From Ferruginibacter sp. (lineage in GTDB: Bacteria; Bacteroidota; Bacteroidia; Chitinophagales; Chitinophagaceae): a DNA stretch of 43,510 nt. This document shows, piece after piece, positions 17,124 to 25,858 of the stretch (the stretch's first letter is position 1; each line of letters begins with the position of its first letter). Under the pieces are notes generated by a model. The model saw only the letters and a list, made by a program, of their open reading frames with translations. It was not told the DNA's origin and searched no databases. The stretch lies in contig JANXXM010000071.1 of NCBI GenBank assembly GCA_025350645.1, positions 1 to 43,510 on the forward strand. Reading direction: 5' to 3'. Position numbers and translations under genes: made by a program.

Positions 17124-17513
17124 ACAAAGAGTAGCCTTTTCTATAGTGCATACCAATATGGGTAATGTGATATTATAGTATCAAAAAGCATACCTCTGTA
17201 TCTTATAATCAAACCTTGATAATAACGGGTAAAAATAGCAACAATATTATTTTTCCATTTCCCAAAGTTTATTTTTTTTAAATATGCCATAACTGCTGTG
17301 TTAGTTTTGTGCATTTTTTTTAACCCATTAAGTCACTAAGAACTGAAGTAGCATAAAAGGAAATTAATATGATCTCTTCGTGAAACCCGCTATCTTAATC
17401 CCTTCGGCACAAAAGCATCAATATAAAAAAAAATAAAAACTATTTATTTTTCTGCAAAAAAAACTTTGCATTAAAATAATAACGCAAAGGTTTTGTATAA
17501 AAAAATCTGGAAA
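17124..17513. other. Intergenic region between two minus-strand genes
   Basis: This 390-base AT-rich region has no credible ORF. Its only clear structure is the terminator at 17456-17494 for the lipoprotein gene upstream of it on the minus strand. No TAnnTTTG box was found for the SMP-30-like gene. Confidence 0.5.
17456..17494 (-). terminator. Rho-independent terminator of the orphan lipoprotein gene
   Basis: On the minus strand AAAACCTTTGC pairs with GCAAAGTTTT (one bulged base, 14-base loop), followed by a run of eight T. It lies 20 bases after the lipoprotein stop at 17514. Confidence 0.75.
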
Positions 17514-18137
17514 TTATTTAAGATCTACTGTTATAACTTTTATGGTTACGGGTATGCCGCTTACAGTACCTTCGGAGTATACCTGGCCAATGCCCTGAGC
17601 ATAATAAGTATCGCCGGATAGTGTGGTTGTAGTAGTGCCGTTGGCCACAGTAGTACGGTCCTGATGAATGACCAACACGTTTCTAAATGTAAACTGATCC
17701 AGTGTGTAAGATGCAATTTTTTGTTTCATGGTAAAAGTGTAAGTATCATTTCCGTTAATACCCCCTACCCAGCTTTCTCCTACATTTTTAGCAGTATCCA
17801 GCACTAGTATGGGCGGCTTGTAGGTAGATGCTACAAGAATAGAATAATATTTTGCGCCATCCTGCCGTATATATTGGTTGCCATAACTATCGCCGGTATT
17901 GCTAAATACACTGTACAACGCACTTCCAATAGTAGTATCATAACTCAACCTTTCAAATTTATAATCTGTAGAGCCTATTACTGGTAAAGTTCTGCGATAA
18001 GTCCATTTAGAGCCCGGTACTTTTGGCTGGTAGGTAAGAGAATCTTTGCTATTGTTTTGTTGTATAGATTCTATAACACTTTTTTTACAGGATGTAAATA
18101 ACAGCAGGCAAATAACGGGTAGAAGAAGATATTTCAT
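17514..18137 (-). CDS. Lipoprotein of unknown function
   Basis: ATG 18137 gives a compact signal peptide ending in LLFTSC (Cys17) and a 207-residue protein; the open frame to 18170 adds 11 residues before the signal and is less likely. The mature part is rich in Thr, Ser and Tyr with a beta-strand pattern, beginning with a linker and then PKVPGSKWTYRRTL. It repeatedly shows short hydrophobic strands such as YYSILVAS and VLVIHQD and ends VTIKVITVDLK. I do not recognise the family. It is a single gene with its own terminator and no informative neighbours. The exported, membrane-anchored location is well supported; the function is not. Confidence 0.8.
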   Translation of the reverse strand: MKYLLLPVICLLLFTSCKKSVIESIQQNNSKDSLTYQPKVPGSKWTYRRTLPVIGSTDYKFERLSYDTTIGSALYSVFSNTGDSYGNQYIRQDGAKYYSILVASTYKPPILVLDTAKNVGESWVGGINGNDTYTFTMKQKIASYTLDQFTFRNVLVIHQDRTTVANGTTTTTLSGDTYYAQGIGQVYSEGTVSGIPVTIKVITVDLK

Positions 18138-18314
18138 AGCGTTGGTTTTTATAGTTGTATAAAAGTACAATATTTTATGTTTGTTTTAAATGGCATCAAC
18201 GCAGGTTTTAAAAGTCTATGTTTATCTTTATTAATGCAACTGTACACTGCTACGCCAAACTAATCTAAAATAATAACGAACAAATTGAACATATCTTATA
18301 AAAACATTGTTTAA

Positions 18315-18614
18315 TTGCGCCGCTATTTTAATAATTACGTTTACACCTGCTGCATAAAACCTTCTTTTAAAAATTATTTAAACGATATTAAGCCCGGCTC
18401 ATCCGGCATTAAAGTAATATTTTCACTGGCAGTTTGTTTGCCGCTTCTGATAGATTTTTGTTTACTTTTTTCAGGAGCATCTCAACTTGTTCCTTTTTTT
18501 GGTATAACTATATTTATGGTTTCTGGCTATTTTACTATACTGGTTTTATGCCTCCTCTATCATCTGCTCTATTTTTCTATCAGTCGCATTGCATATCACT
18601 TTCGCAGGCGGTAA
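18315..18614 (+). CDS. Possible small membrane protein
   Basis: A 99-codon frame starts at TTG directly after an in-frame stop and has no ATG until its last third. The product would have two long hydrophobic segments (about residues 33-54 and 58-88) and a basic tail ending HFRRR. The codon pattern looks plausible for this genome, but the weak start, absence of a recognisable family and location right before the glmM promoter make it doubtful. If it is not a gene, the 555-base region 18138-18692 holds only the glmM promoter. Confidence 0.3.
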   Translation: MRRYFNNYVYTCCIKPSFKNYLNDIKPGSSGIKVIFSLAVCLPLLIDFCLLFSGASQLVPFFGITIFMVSGYFTILVLCLLYHLLYFSISRIAYHFRRR

Positions 18615-18665
18615 AAATTACAACTGCATTGCCGTATGCGAGCCGATATGTACTTTTCCTTTTCT

Positions 18666-18673
18666 TATCTTTG
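18666..18673 (+). promoter_or_regulatory. Bacteroidota-type -7 box for glmM
   Basis: TATCTTTG is a perfect TAnnTTTG match followed by CCGC, 19 bases before the glmM ATG. The implied leader is about 10-13 bases. No good -33 TTTG is visible. Confidence 0.5.
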
Positions 18674-18692
18674 CCGCACTTAAAAAATAAAA

Positions 18693-20084
18693 ATGGCATT
18701 AATAAAAAGTATTTCTGGCATACGGGGAACGATAGGCGGCAAACCAGATGATAATCTAACACCACTGGATATCGTAAAATTTACGGCAGCTTATGCCACC
18801 TGGTTAATAGGTAATCATACAAAAAAAACTACGACTGTAGTTATTGGGAGAGATGGGAGAATAAGTGGAGAAATGGTACAGCATATCGTGGTTTCTACCC
18901 TAAGTGCAATGGGCATAAACGTTATAGATACCGGCCTAAGCACAACACCCACAGTAGAGATGGCAGTTACGTCTTTAAATGCAGATGGTGGTATTATTCT
19001 TACCGCCAGCCACAATCCTAAAGAATGGAATGCATTGAAATTACTAAACAGCAAAGGCGAATTTATAAGCGGGGCAGAAGGCGAAATTATTTTGCAAACT
19101 GCCGCAGCAGAAAATTTTGAATTTGTAACCGTTGAAAAATTAGGAAAAATTACAACCAACAACGATACACTTACAGATCATATTGAAAAAATTATTGCAT
19201 ACAAAACAGTAGATGCTGCTGCCATTACTGCTGCAGATTTTACTGTGGTGGTAGATGTGGTAAACAGCACCGGAGCCATTGCGGTACCAGCTTTATTAAA
19301 AAAACTGGGTGTAAAAAACGTTACTCTTTTACATGGCGAAATTACCGGAGAGTTTGCACACAATCCTGAGCCATTACCGGAAAACCTTACGGACCTTAGC
19401 AGGGAAGTTGTAAAGCAAAAAGCATCGTTGGGCATAGCAGTAGATCCTGATGTGGACAGGCTTTGCTTTGTATGTGAAGATGGAACTATGTTTGGCGAAG
19501 AATATACATTAGTAGCTGTAGCAGATTATTTATTATCTCTGCAAAAAGGGAACAGTGTAAGCAATATGAGCAGTACCCGTGCTTTAAAAGATATAACTAT
19601 AAAACATGGCGGCGAATATTTTGCCAGTGCAGTAGGCGAAGTAAATGTGGTGAATAAAATGAAAGAAAAAAATGCTGTTATCGGTGGCGAGGGCAATGGT
19701 GGTATTATTGTTCCGGACCTGCATTATGGCAGAGATGCATTAATAGGCATCGCAATATTTCTTACACATCTTGCAAAAAGCGGTAAAACAATTAAACAAC
19801 TTCGCAATACCTACCCCAATTATTTTATGAGTAAAAATAAAATTGTGTTGCAAAATGGCGTGGACGTAAAACAGGTTTTTGAAAAAATAAAAGATAAATA
19901 TAAAAACCAGCCAATGAATACAGAGGATGGTTTAAAAATAGAATTTGATAACGATTGGGTACACCTGCGCACAAGTAATACCGAGCCTATTATACGCATA
20001 TATGCAGAGAGCAGCCTGGCCGCCACTGCAGATAATATTGCTAAGAGATTAATGAAAGATATACAGGATATAATAGCCCCCTAA
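18693..20084 (+). CDS. glmM: Phosphoglucosamine mutase / alpha-phosphohexomutase
   Basis: The 463-residue cytoplasmic enzyme interconverts hexose 6- and 1-phosphates; in Bacteroidota this form is normally annotated GlmM, which makes glucosamine 1-phosphate for UDP-GlcNAc. The phospho-Ser is in TASHNPKEWNALK (Ser106), the metal loop is DPDVDR (Asp251, Asp253, Asp255), the sugar-specificity loop is GGEGNGG (331-337) and the phosphate loop is RTSNTEPI near 430. The GEGNGG loop differs from the GEQSGH of proteobacterial GlmM, so glucose or mannose activity cannot be excluded. The gene's stop codon lies inside a small repeat (20077-20110). Confidence 0.88.
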   Translation: MALIKSISGIRGTIGGKPDDNLTPLDIVKFTAAYATWLIGNHTKKTTTVVIGRDGRISGEMVQHIVVSTLSAMGINVIDTGLSTTPTVEMAVTSLNADGGIILTASHNPKEWNALKLLNSKGEFISGAEGEIILQTAAAENFEFVTVEKLGKITTNNDTLTDHIEKIIAYKTVDAAAITAADFTVVVDVVNSTGAIAVPALLKKLGVKNVTLLHGEITGEFAHNPEPLPENLTDLSREVVKQKASLGIAVDPDVDRLCFVCEDGTMFGEEYTLVAVADYLLSLQKGNSVSNMSSTRALKDITIKHGGEYFASAVGEVNVVNKMKEKNAVIGGEGNGGIIVPDLHYGRDALIGIAIFLTHLAKSGKTIKQLRNTYPNYFMSKNKIVLQNGVDVKQVFEKIKDKYKNQPMNTEDGLKIEFDNDWVHLRTSNTEPIIRIYAESSLAATADNIAKRLMKDIQDIIAP

Positions 20085-20115
20085 ACTCCCCGAAGGAGAA
20101 ACTTAGCTTAGGCTA
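20077..20115. repeat. Short CTCC...GGAG repeat overlapping the glmM 3' end
   Basis: The sequence CCCCTAAACTCCCCGAAGGA then AACTTAGCTTAGG overlaps the last codons of glmM, and its TAA is the stop codon. It resembles the CCTAAATCCCCTAAAGGGGACTT-type intergenic repeat seen in Bacteroidota. A degenerate relative may be present near 16050-16080 (AAACTCCCGTAGGCACTTGG). Confidence 0.4.
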
Positions 20116-20159
20116 ATAAAAAACGCTAAAATGTTTTTAGATATTTTTAATTACAGTTA

Positions 20160-20195
20160 TTTAAAATCTTATGTCTAAAATCTAATATCTAATTA
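20160..20195. repeat. TCTAAAATCTAATATCTAA-type spacer
   Basis: About 30 bases of repeated TCTAAAA/TCTAATA units directly precede the cysteine desulfurase start. This is another degenerate short-period spacer of the kind also seen at 12940, 15893 and 41831. Confidence 0.35.
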
Positions 20196-21323
20196 ATGGA
20201 AAGAATTTATTTTGATAACGCAGCTACTACTTCACTTGACAATGAAGTGCTGCAAACGATGATGCCTTACCTTACTGATAAATTTGGTAACCCATCTTCC
20301 ATTTATTCTTATGGCAGAGAAACCAGGATGGCGATTGAAACTGCCCGCAAAACTGTGGCTAAATTATTAAATGCAAACCCTGCCGAAATATTTTTTACAA
20401 GCGGCGGTACAGAAAGCAGCAATACTGCAATACAGGCAGCAGTAAGGGATTTGGGCTGCAGTCATATCATAACCTCCACCATAGAGCACCATGCAGTATC
20501 GCATACCGTAGAGCATTTAAATAATGCAGATGCAGTAACCGTAAGTTTTGTAAAATTATTACCCAACGGGCATATAGACCTTGATGATCTCGAAAAATTA
20601 CTTGCTTCATCTCAGGAAAAAACACTTGTTACTTTAATGCATGCAAATAATGAGATAGGTAATATACTGGATATACATGCCGTAGGCGAATTATGTAAAT
20701 TATATAACGCCATTTTTCATAGCGATACTGTACAAACAGTAGGACATTTTAAAATAGACCTGCGCAATACACCCGTACATTTTATAACAGGCGCTGCTCA
20801 TAAATTTCATGGCCCAAAAGGCGTAGGCATTTTGTACATTAACGAAAATGTGCGCATAAAACCTTTTGTATTTGGTGGTGGGCAGGAGCGTAATATGCGG
20901 GCAGGTACAGAAAATATTTATGGCATTGTAGGCTTTGCAAAAGCGCTGGAAATGGCTATGCAACACACCGAAACGGATAGTACATACATTGGTACCATAA
21001 AATATTATATGCTGGAGCAGTTAAAAAAAAATATACCCGGTGTAGGTTTTAATGGAGATGTGCTGGGCAACAGTTTATATACCGTACTCAGTGCAAGTTT
21101 TCCAAAAACTGAAAGATCAGAAATGATATTGTTTAACCTGGATATTAATAATATTTGTGCCAGCGGCGGCAGCGCATGCACCAGCGGTGCAGAGCAGGGC
21201 AGCCATGTTATACGTGCCGTAAATAATAACCCCAACCAAATTACCGTACGCTTTAGTTTTTGCAAATACAATACCAAAGCAGAAGTAGATACAGTAGTGG
21301 AGAAGTTGAAAGGCCTCGTGTAG
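20196..21323 (+). CDS. Cysteine desulfurase (NifS/IscS family)
   Basis: The PLP enzyme removes sulfur from cysteine to feed Fe-S cluster assembly, tRNA thiolation and related pathways. In the 375-residue protein, His99 (EHHAV) stacks on PLP, Asp177 lies in the SDTVQ strand, Lys203 in AAHKFHGPKG binds PLP, and Cys328 in SGGSACTSGAEQGSHV is the catalytic Cys. The extended loop before SACTSG places it with group I (NifS/IscS) rather than SufS. Scaffold and chaperone genes (iscU, iscA) are not adjacent, so its specific role cannot be assigned. Its TAG stop lies within a palindromic element shared with the convergent tryptophan dioxygenase gene. Confidence 0.93.
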   Translation: MERIYFDNAATTSLDNEVLQTMMPYLTDKFGNPSSIYSYGRETRMAIETARKTVAKLLNANPAEIFFTSGGTESSNTAIQAAVRDLGCSHIITSTIEHHAVSHTVEHLNNADAVTVSFVKLLPNGHIDLDDLEKLLASSQEKTLVTLMHANNEIGNILDIHAVGELCKLYNAIFHSDTVQTVGHFKIDLRNTPVHFITGAAHKFHGPKGVGILYINENVRIKPFVFGGGQERNMRAGTENIYGIVGFAKALEMAMQHTETDSTYIGTIKYYMLEQLKKNIPGVGFNGDVLGNSLYTVLSASFPKTERSEMILFNLDINNICASGGSACTSGAEQGSHVIRAVNNNPNQITVRFSFCKYNTKAEVDTVVEKLKGLV

Positions 21324-21400
21324 GTACTCGCCTGTGGCGAATTTAAAATTGTAGCAGGCAATTTTGCACTCGTACTCGCCAAGGCGACCACCTACGAGTA
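21320..21400. repeat. Nested palindromic element between convergent genes
   Basis: Stems visible here: TCGCC/GGCGA around TGT (21328-21340); AAAATTG/CAATTTT (21345-21351 with 21359-21365); CTCGTA/TACGAG (21369-21374 with 21393-21398) enclosing TCGCC/GGCGA; and an outer GTAGGT/ACCTAC (21320-21325 with 21390-21395). GTACTCGCC occurs twice directly (21324 and 21372). The stop codons of both flanking genes lie within the outer stem. Confidence 0.7.
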
Positions 21401-22453
21401 TCCAAGCTTTTCCACGATTCCCGCAGGCAGCACAGGGAGTTTTCTCCTGTCTATTAAAAAACTATTGAGCTGCGATATCTCTTTAAAAATATAATGTTTA
21501 TCCATAGCGCCCTGCAGGTAACCTGCGCCGGAACTGCCTCCTGTGCCTATGCGAGTGCCTATCATACGGCGAACCATATTTATGTGGCGGTAGCGCCAGT
21601 TGCCCAGTTGGTTATCTATTTCTAATAAAGTATCCAGCAGTTCAAAGGGCAGTTCCAGCATGGGGTAGCCACGATATATCATTATAAATAATGCAGATCT
21701 GCAGGCCGCTGCACTTAAATGTCGTTCCATATTTACATCATTATCAAAAAATATTTTACCAAAATATTCCAGGTTTATTTTTTCTGCATCTGCTAATCCT
21801 GCGGCATAAATATTTTCATAATCATGCCAAAAGGGATGGGTATGCTGCAGCGGGTTAAGTATTTCTTTAGAGGATGAAAATTGGTAATCTTTCCAGTAAA
21901 TAGCTTCTTTAAAAAAAGGCATACGCTCCAGCCATTTGTTTACCAATTGCAAAATCGTTGGGTTCGCCTCTGCATTTTTTATTTTTTCTACATCATTTGT
22001 GCTTAGCTGGCTGGTATAATACTGCTGCCCATGGCGCTGCTCAAAACAAAGACCCAGCCTGGCTTCTATACTTTTAAATTGAGTACTTTGAAACCCCGAT
22101 GCCGGCCGCAGCATATCCCTGAAATCTAAAAAATCCATCGGCGACATGGTTTCTAAAATATCTATTTGCTGTACCAGCACTTTTAAAATAGTAACTACCC
22201 GCTGCAATCTGTGTACAACCATTTGTAGCTCGGGGCTATTATCGTTCATGGCCGGCTTGCCCATAATATCTGTAACAGAATCCAGCTCAAATAAAATTTG
22301 CTTAAACCACAGTTCATAAGCCTGATGTATAACAATGAAAAGCATTTCGTCGTGCGCAGGCTCATTGCCGTTAGTAAAACTTACGGGGTGCTGTGCATCT
22401 ATTATTTTATCGAGAGATAAATAGTCGCTGTAATAAACGGGAGGGTGAGCCAT
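21392..22453 (-). CDS. kynA: Tryptophan 2,3-dioxygenase
   Basis: The heme enzyme opens the indole ring of tryptophan to N-formylkynurenine, the first step of the kynurenine route. The frame opens at TTG 22552, but ATG 22453 (MAHPPVYYSDYLSLDKII) is the natural start and gives 353 residues. HDEMLFIVIHQAYELWFKQI holds the conserved distal His and substrate-pocket residues, RPASGFQSTQFKSIE the next conserved block, and MIGTRIGTGGSSGAGYL then MDKHYIF the C-terminal heme-binding part. The length is longer than many bacterial enzymes (about 280) but in the normal range for this Bacteroidota subgroup. Its last residues and TAG stop fall in the palindromic element. No other kynurenine genes are in the window. 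Confidence 0.92.
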   Translation of the reverse strand: MAHPPVYYSDYLSLDKIIDAQHPVSFTNGNEPAHDEMLFIVIHQAYELWFKQILFELDSVTDIMGKPAMNDNSPELQMVVHRLQRVVTILKVLVQQIDILETMSPMDFLDFRDMLRPASGFQSTQFKSIEARLGLCFEQRHGQQYYTSQLSTNDVEKIKNAEANPTILQLVNKWLERMPFFKEAIYWKDYQFSSSKEILNPLQHTHPFWHDYENIYAAGLADAEKINLEYFGKIFFDNDVNMERHLSAAACRSALFIMIYRGYPMLELPFELLDTLLEIDNQLGNWRYRHINMVRRMIGTRIGTGGSSGAGYLQGAMDKHYIFKEISQLNSFLIDRRKLPVLPAGIVEKLGYS

Positions 22454-22494
22454 AATAATTCTCGGCAAAACATTTTTGTTATAACCGATCGTTA

Positions 22495-22502
22495 CAAAAA
22501 TA
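22495..22502 (-). promoter_or_regulatory. Possible -7 box for tryptophan dioxygenase
   Basis: Minus-strand TATTTTTG matches TAnnTTTG and lies 42 bases before ATG 22453, which also argues for that start over the TTG at 22552. It sits in a T-rich stretch, so chance is possible. Confidence 0.3.
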
Positions 22503-22631
22503 TAGTAATCTTTTTTGCCACCGGTTTTAATAGCCACCGCACTTTTTTTCAAATACCACCGTTTACTTACTAAGAATTATATTTACAGCATAATTTATTT
22601 CATTTAACGAGTAAAAATAATATTCACAGGC

Positions 22632-23630
22632 ATGGAAATACTTACGGCAGCCATTACAGGCGTGGGCGGTTATGTACCGGAATACAGACTTACCAACAAA
22701 ATACTGGAAACAATGGTAGATACTACCGATGAGTGGATAAAGACCCGTACCGGTGTGGAAGAAAGAAGAATTTTAAAAGGTGAAGGCCTTGGCACCAGCG
22801 ATATGGGAATGGAAGCCGTAAAAAATCTTTGCGAAAAAAGAGGAATAGATCCTGCAGAAATTGATTGCCTTATTTGTGCAACCGTTACGCCGGATATGCT
22901 TTTTCCTGCTACCGCAAATATCATCTGCGATAAAGCCGGAATAAAAAATGCTTTTAGTTTTGATGTAGAAGCTGCCTGCTCGGGATTTTTATTTGCGCTT
23001 ACCACGGGTGCTGCGTTGATAGAATGTGGTCGCTATAAAAAAGTAGTTATTGTGGGTGCAGATAAAATGAGCAGCATTGTAGATTATACGGACCGCACCA
23101 CCTGCGTAATTTTTGGTGATGGTGCAGGAGCTGTTTTATTAGAACCCTCCAAAGATGATAATGGTATAAAAGACAGTCTGCTAAAAAGCGATGGAAGCGG
23201 CAAACAATTTTTACACATGAAAGCAGGAGGATCTTTAAAACCAGCCAGTATAGAAACAGTAGCCGCAAAAGAGCATTTTATTTTTCAGGAAGGGTCATCC
23301 GTTTTTAAATTTGCCGTAAAGGGAATGGCAGATGTGAGCTTTGAATTAATGGAAAAAAATAACCTGAAAGGTGAAGATATTGCATGGCTTGTACCGCACC
23401 AGGCCAACCTGCGCATTATAGATGCTACAGCAAGCAGGGCGGGCATTCCCAAAGAAAAAGTAATGATTAATATTCAAAAATATGGCAACACCACAGGAGC
23501 CACTATACCGCTTTGTTTGTGGGATTGGGAGAGCCAGCTAAAAAAAGGGGATAACATCATTCTCGCAGCTTTTGGTGGCGGTTTTACCTGGGGTGCCACC
23601 TGGATAAAATGGGCTTATGATACAAAGTAA
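22632..23630 (+). CDS. fabH: Beta-ketoacyl-ACP synthase III
   Basis: The 332-residue enzyme condenses acetyl-CoA (or a branched starter) with malonyl-ACP to begin fatty-acid synthesis. The catalytic triad is visible: Cys116 in [11 protein letters not shown], His256 in PHQANLRII and Asn286 in [11 protein letters not shown]. The N-terminus ([16 protein letters not shown]...[15 protein letters not shown]) is canonical. Bacteroidota often keep more than one fabH copy, and this one is not in a fab cluster; it is transcribed divergently from the tryptophan dioxygenase gene. Starter specificity cannot be read from the sequence alone. Confidence 0.95.
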   Translation: MEILTAAITGVGGYVPEYRLTNKILETMVDTTDEWIKTRTGVEERRILKGEGLGTSDMGMEAVKNLCEKRGIDPAEIDCLICATVTPDMLFPATANIICDKAGIKNAFSFDVEAACSGFLFALTTGAALIECGRYKKVVIVGADKMSSIVDYTDRTTCVIFGDGAGAVLLEPSKDDNGIKDSLLKSDGSGKQFLHMKAGGSLKPASIETVAAKEHFIFQEGSSVFKFAVKGMADVSFELMEKNNLKGEDIAWLVPHQANLRIIDATASRAGIPKEKVMINIQKYGNTTGATIPLCLWDWESQLKKGDNIILAAFGGGFTWGATWIKWAYDTK

Positions 23631-23712
23631 TGTAAGAAGTTTTATGAGTTAAGTGAATGAAAGCAATGTTGCATAAATAAGATGAACAATCGTATGCTGA
23701 TGATAGGTTCGA

Positions 23713-23747
23713 TTATTATTTTATTTTCTATGAAAATAAAATAATAA
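23713..23747. terminator. AT-only hairpin downstream of fabH
   Basis: A perfect 16-base-pair stem (TTATTATTTTATTTTC at 23713-23728 with its exact complement at 23732-23747) with a 3-base TAT loop lies 82 bases after the fabH stop. It contains only one G-C pair. It may end fabH transcription or be an imperfectly understood repeat; there is no separate T-run. Confidence 0.45.
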
Positions 23748-23902
23748 CAGCACAAAATTCGCAATGCCGATGTCATGAAAACTTTAGCGGGTATTAAAAT
23801 TAACTTATGTAAAAAGTTTCCCTATTGGCAAAGAAAATAAAAATATTTTTTTGCAAAAGCTATAACCACCTAGTGGTACTTCATTTATTCAAAATAAAAC
23901 CA

Positions 23903-25858
23903 ATGAAAAAAATAATTCTACTCTACATGGTTACCTGCTTTCTTTTTGCAAATGTACAAGCACAAAACAGCAGGTATATTGTGCGGTTTACAAACAAAGC
24001 TACCAACCCGTTTTCATTGAGTGCACCCGCTGCATACCTTGGCCCTCGGGCATTGCAGCGCAGGGCAAAATACGCTATTGCTATAGATAGTACAGACCTG
24101 CCAATAACCCCACGATACATAGACAGCCTGCGTTTGGCCGGTGATGTAGTAATCTTAAATGCATCTAAATGGCTTAACCAGGTAGCTATAAAAACAACTG
24201 ATGCCGTTGCATTGGCTAAAATAAACAGTTTTCCTTTTGTATTAAATACCAGCGCTGTGGCTGCAAAAACAGCCCGGCAAAATGTACCTGTAAATAAAGA
24301 ACAACTGGGCATTATTGATATCCAAAAAACATCCGATGGCTCTCCTGCCGGTGCTATGGGCACAGATGTATATAACTACGGTTTATCGCACGGGCAGGTG
24401 TATTTACACCAGGGCGCATTCTTGCACAACCATGGGTTTACAGGTACGGGCATGCAAATGGCGGTACTGGATGCAGGCTTTTATCACTACCAAACCCTAC
24501 GCACTTTTGATAGCGCAAGAAACAATAACCAGATACTCGGCACATGGGATTTTGTAGCCAATGAGCAAAGTGTAAATGAAGATGATACCCACGGAATGCA
24601 GTGCCTTAGCACTATTGCGGCAAATATGCCCGGTCGTTTTGTGGGTACCGCACCCAGCACTTCTTTTTATTTATACAGAACAGAAGATGTGTTTAGCGAA
24701 ACGCAGATAGAAGAACAAAACTTTGCTGCCGGGCTGGAAAAAGCAGACAGCACTGGTGTGGATATTACTTCCACCTCTCTCGGGTACAACCAGTTTGACA
24801 ACCCTGCCACTAACTATACTTACGCAGATATGAATGGCAACACTACCATAAGTGCAAGGGCTGCAGACCTGGCTGCAAAAAAAGGAATAATGATGGTTAT
24901 TGCTGTAGGAAACGAAGGGCAAAGACCTTGGCGATACCTTACCACACCCAGCGATGGCGATAGTGTAATGGCTGTAGGCGCTGTAGATACGCTAAGAAAC
25001 GTAGCAGGTTTTAGCAGCCATGGCTACAGCAGCGATGGGCGGGTAAAACCAAATGTAGCAGCCGTGGGTTTAAGAGCTGTAGTAGCAAATATTAATGGCG
25101 ACCCCAGCTTTGGCAACGGCACTTCTTTTGCTACCCCCAATATGGCAGGGCTCACCACCTGTTTAATGCAGGCTTTTCCAGAATATAGCAATATGGATGT
25201 GCTTAATGCCATGCAGCAAGCTGCAAGCCGTGCGGCAAACCCCGATACCCTTATTGGCTATGGCATACCCGATATGAAAAAGGCTTTTGTGTTGCTGCAA
25301 AAAAAATCGTATAGCCGCCAGGTAAGCACAAATAATTGTACCGCATCATTTTTATTAAAACTAAAGTTTGATAAAACGATGAATGTAATTATAGAAAAGA
25401 AAGGAAACAACGAAACGACTTACAGTAATTTTAAAACGATAACCGGCAGCGGCAATTTTTTACAGAAAGATATTATTTTTACTGATGACCTTATTACCGC
25501 AGCAGCAGGCAATAACAGCTACCGGGTAAAAATAGATATAACCGGCGATACCAGTTTTTATGCAGATGATATTGTGGTACCCGTTACGACTTTATGCAGT
25601 AATCCGCCCAACGAAATAAAAATATCTCCCAACCCGGTGGTAAATACTATAGCCGTTGCGGTGAGCCGCAGCACAGCAACCACCATAACTATTATTATAC
25701 GAAACGCAGCAGGGCAAAGGCTTTACAGCAAAACCTACCCGCAGCAACCAGGCGCACAAATACAACATATAGATGTAACCTCTGTAAGTCGTGGCGTTTA
25801 TTTTATTAGCGTTTTTGCAGATGGAAAAAAAGTATGGGTGGAGAGAGTGGTGAAATAA
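23903..25858 (+). CDS. Type IX-secreted S8 (subtilisin) peptidase
   Basis: ATG 23903 gives a Sec signal ending NVQAQ (residue 21) and a 651-residue protein; the upstream open frame to 23825 is less likely. The subtilase triad is complete: Asp190 (AVLDAGF), His230 (DDTHGMQC) and Ser408 (NGTSFATPNMAG), with oxyanion Asn337 (AVGNEG). Residues about 25-140 form a prodomain-like region. The last 80 residues (ISPNPVVNTIAVAV...GVYFISVFADGKKVWVERVVK) are a type A C-terminal sorting domain for the type IX secretion system, so the enzyme is exported through the outer membrane and probably surface-attached or released. No secretion-system genes are in the window. Substrate unknown. Confidence 0.93.
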   Translation: MKKIILLYMVTCFLFANVQAQNSRYIVRFTNKATNPFSLSAPAAYLGPRALQRRAKYAIAIDSTDLPITPRYIDSLRLAGDVVILNASKWLNQVAIKTTDAVALAKINSFPFVLNTSAVAAKTARQNVPVNKEQLGIIDIQKTSDGSPAGAMGTDVYNYGLSHGQVYLHQGAFLHNHGFTGTGMQMAVLDAGFYHYQTLRTFDSARNNNQILGTWDFVANEQSVNEDDTHGMQCLSTIAANMPGRFVGTAPSTSFYLYRTEDVFSETQIEEQNFAAGLEKADSTGVDITSTSLGYNQFDNPATNYTYADMNGNTTISARAADLAAKKGIMMVIAVGNEGQRPWRYLTTPSDGDSVMAVGAVDTLRNVAGFSSHGYSSDGRVKPNVAAVGLRAVVANINGDPSFGNGTSFATPNMAGLTTCLMQAFPEYSNMDVLNAMQQAASRAANPDTLIGYGIPDMKKAFVLLQKKSYSRQVSTNNCTASFLLKLKFDKTMNVIIEKKGNNETTYSNFKTITGSGNFLQKDIIFTDDLITAAAGNNSYRVKIDITGDTSFYADDIVVPVTTLCSNPPNEIKISPNPVVNTIAVAVSRSTATTITIIIRNAAGQRLYSKTYPQQPGAQIQHIDVTSVSRGVYFISVFADGKKVWVERVVK

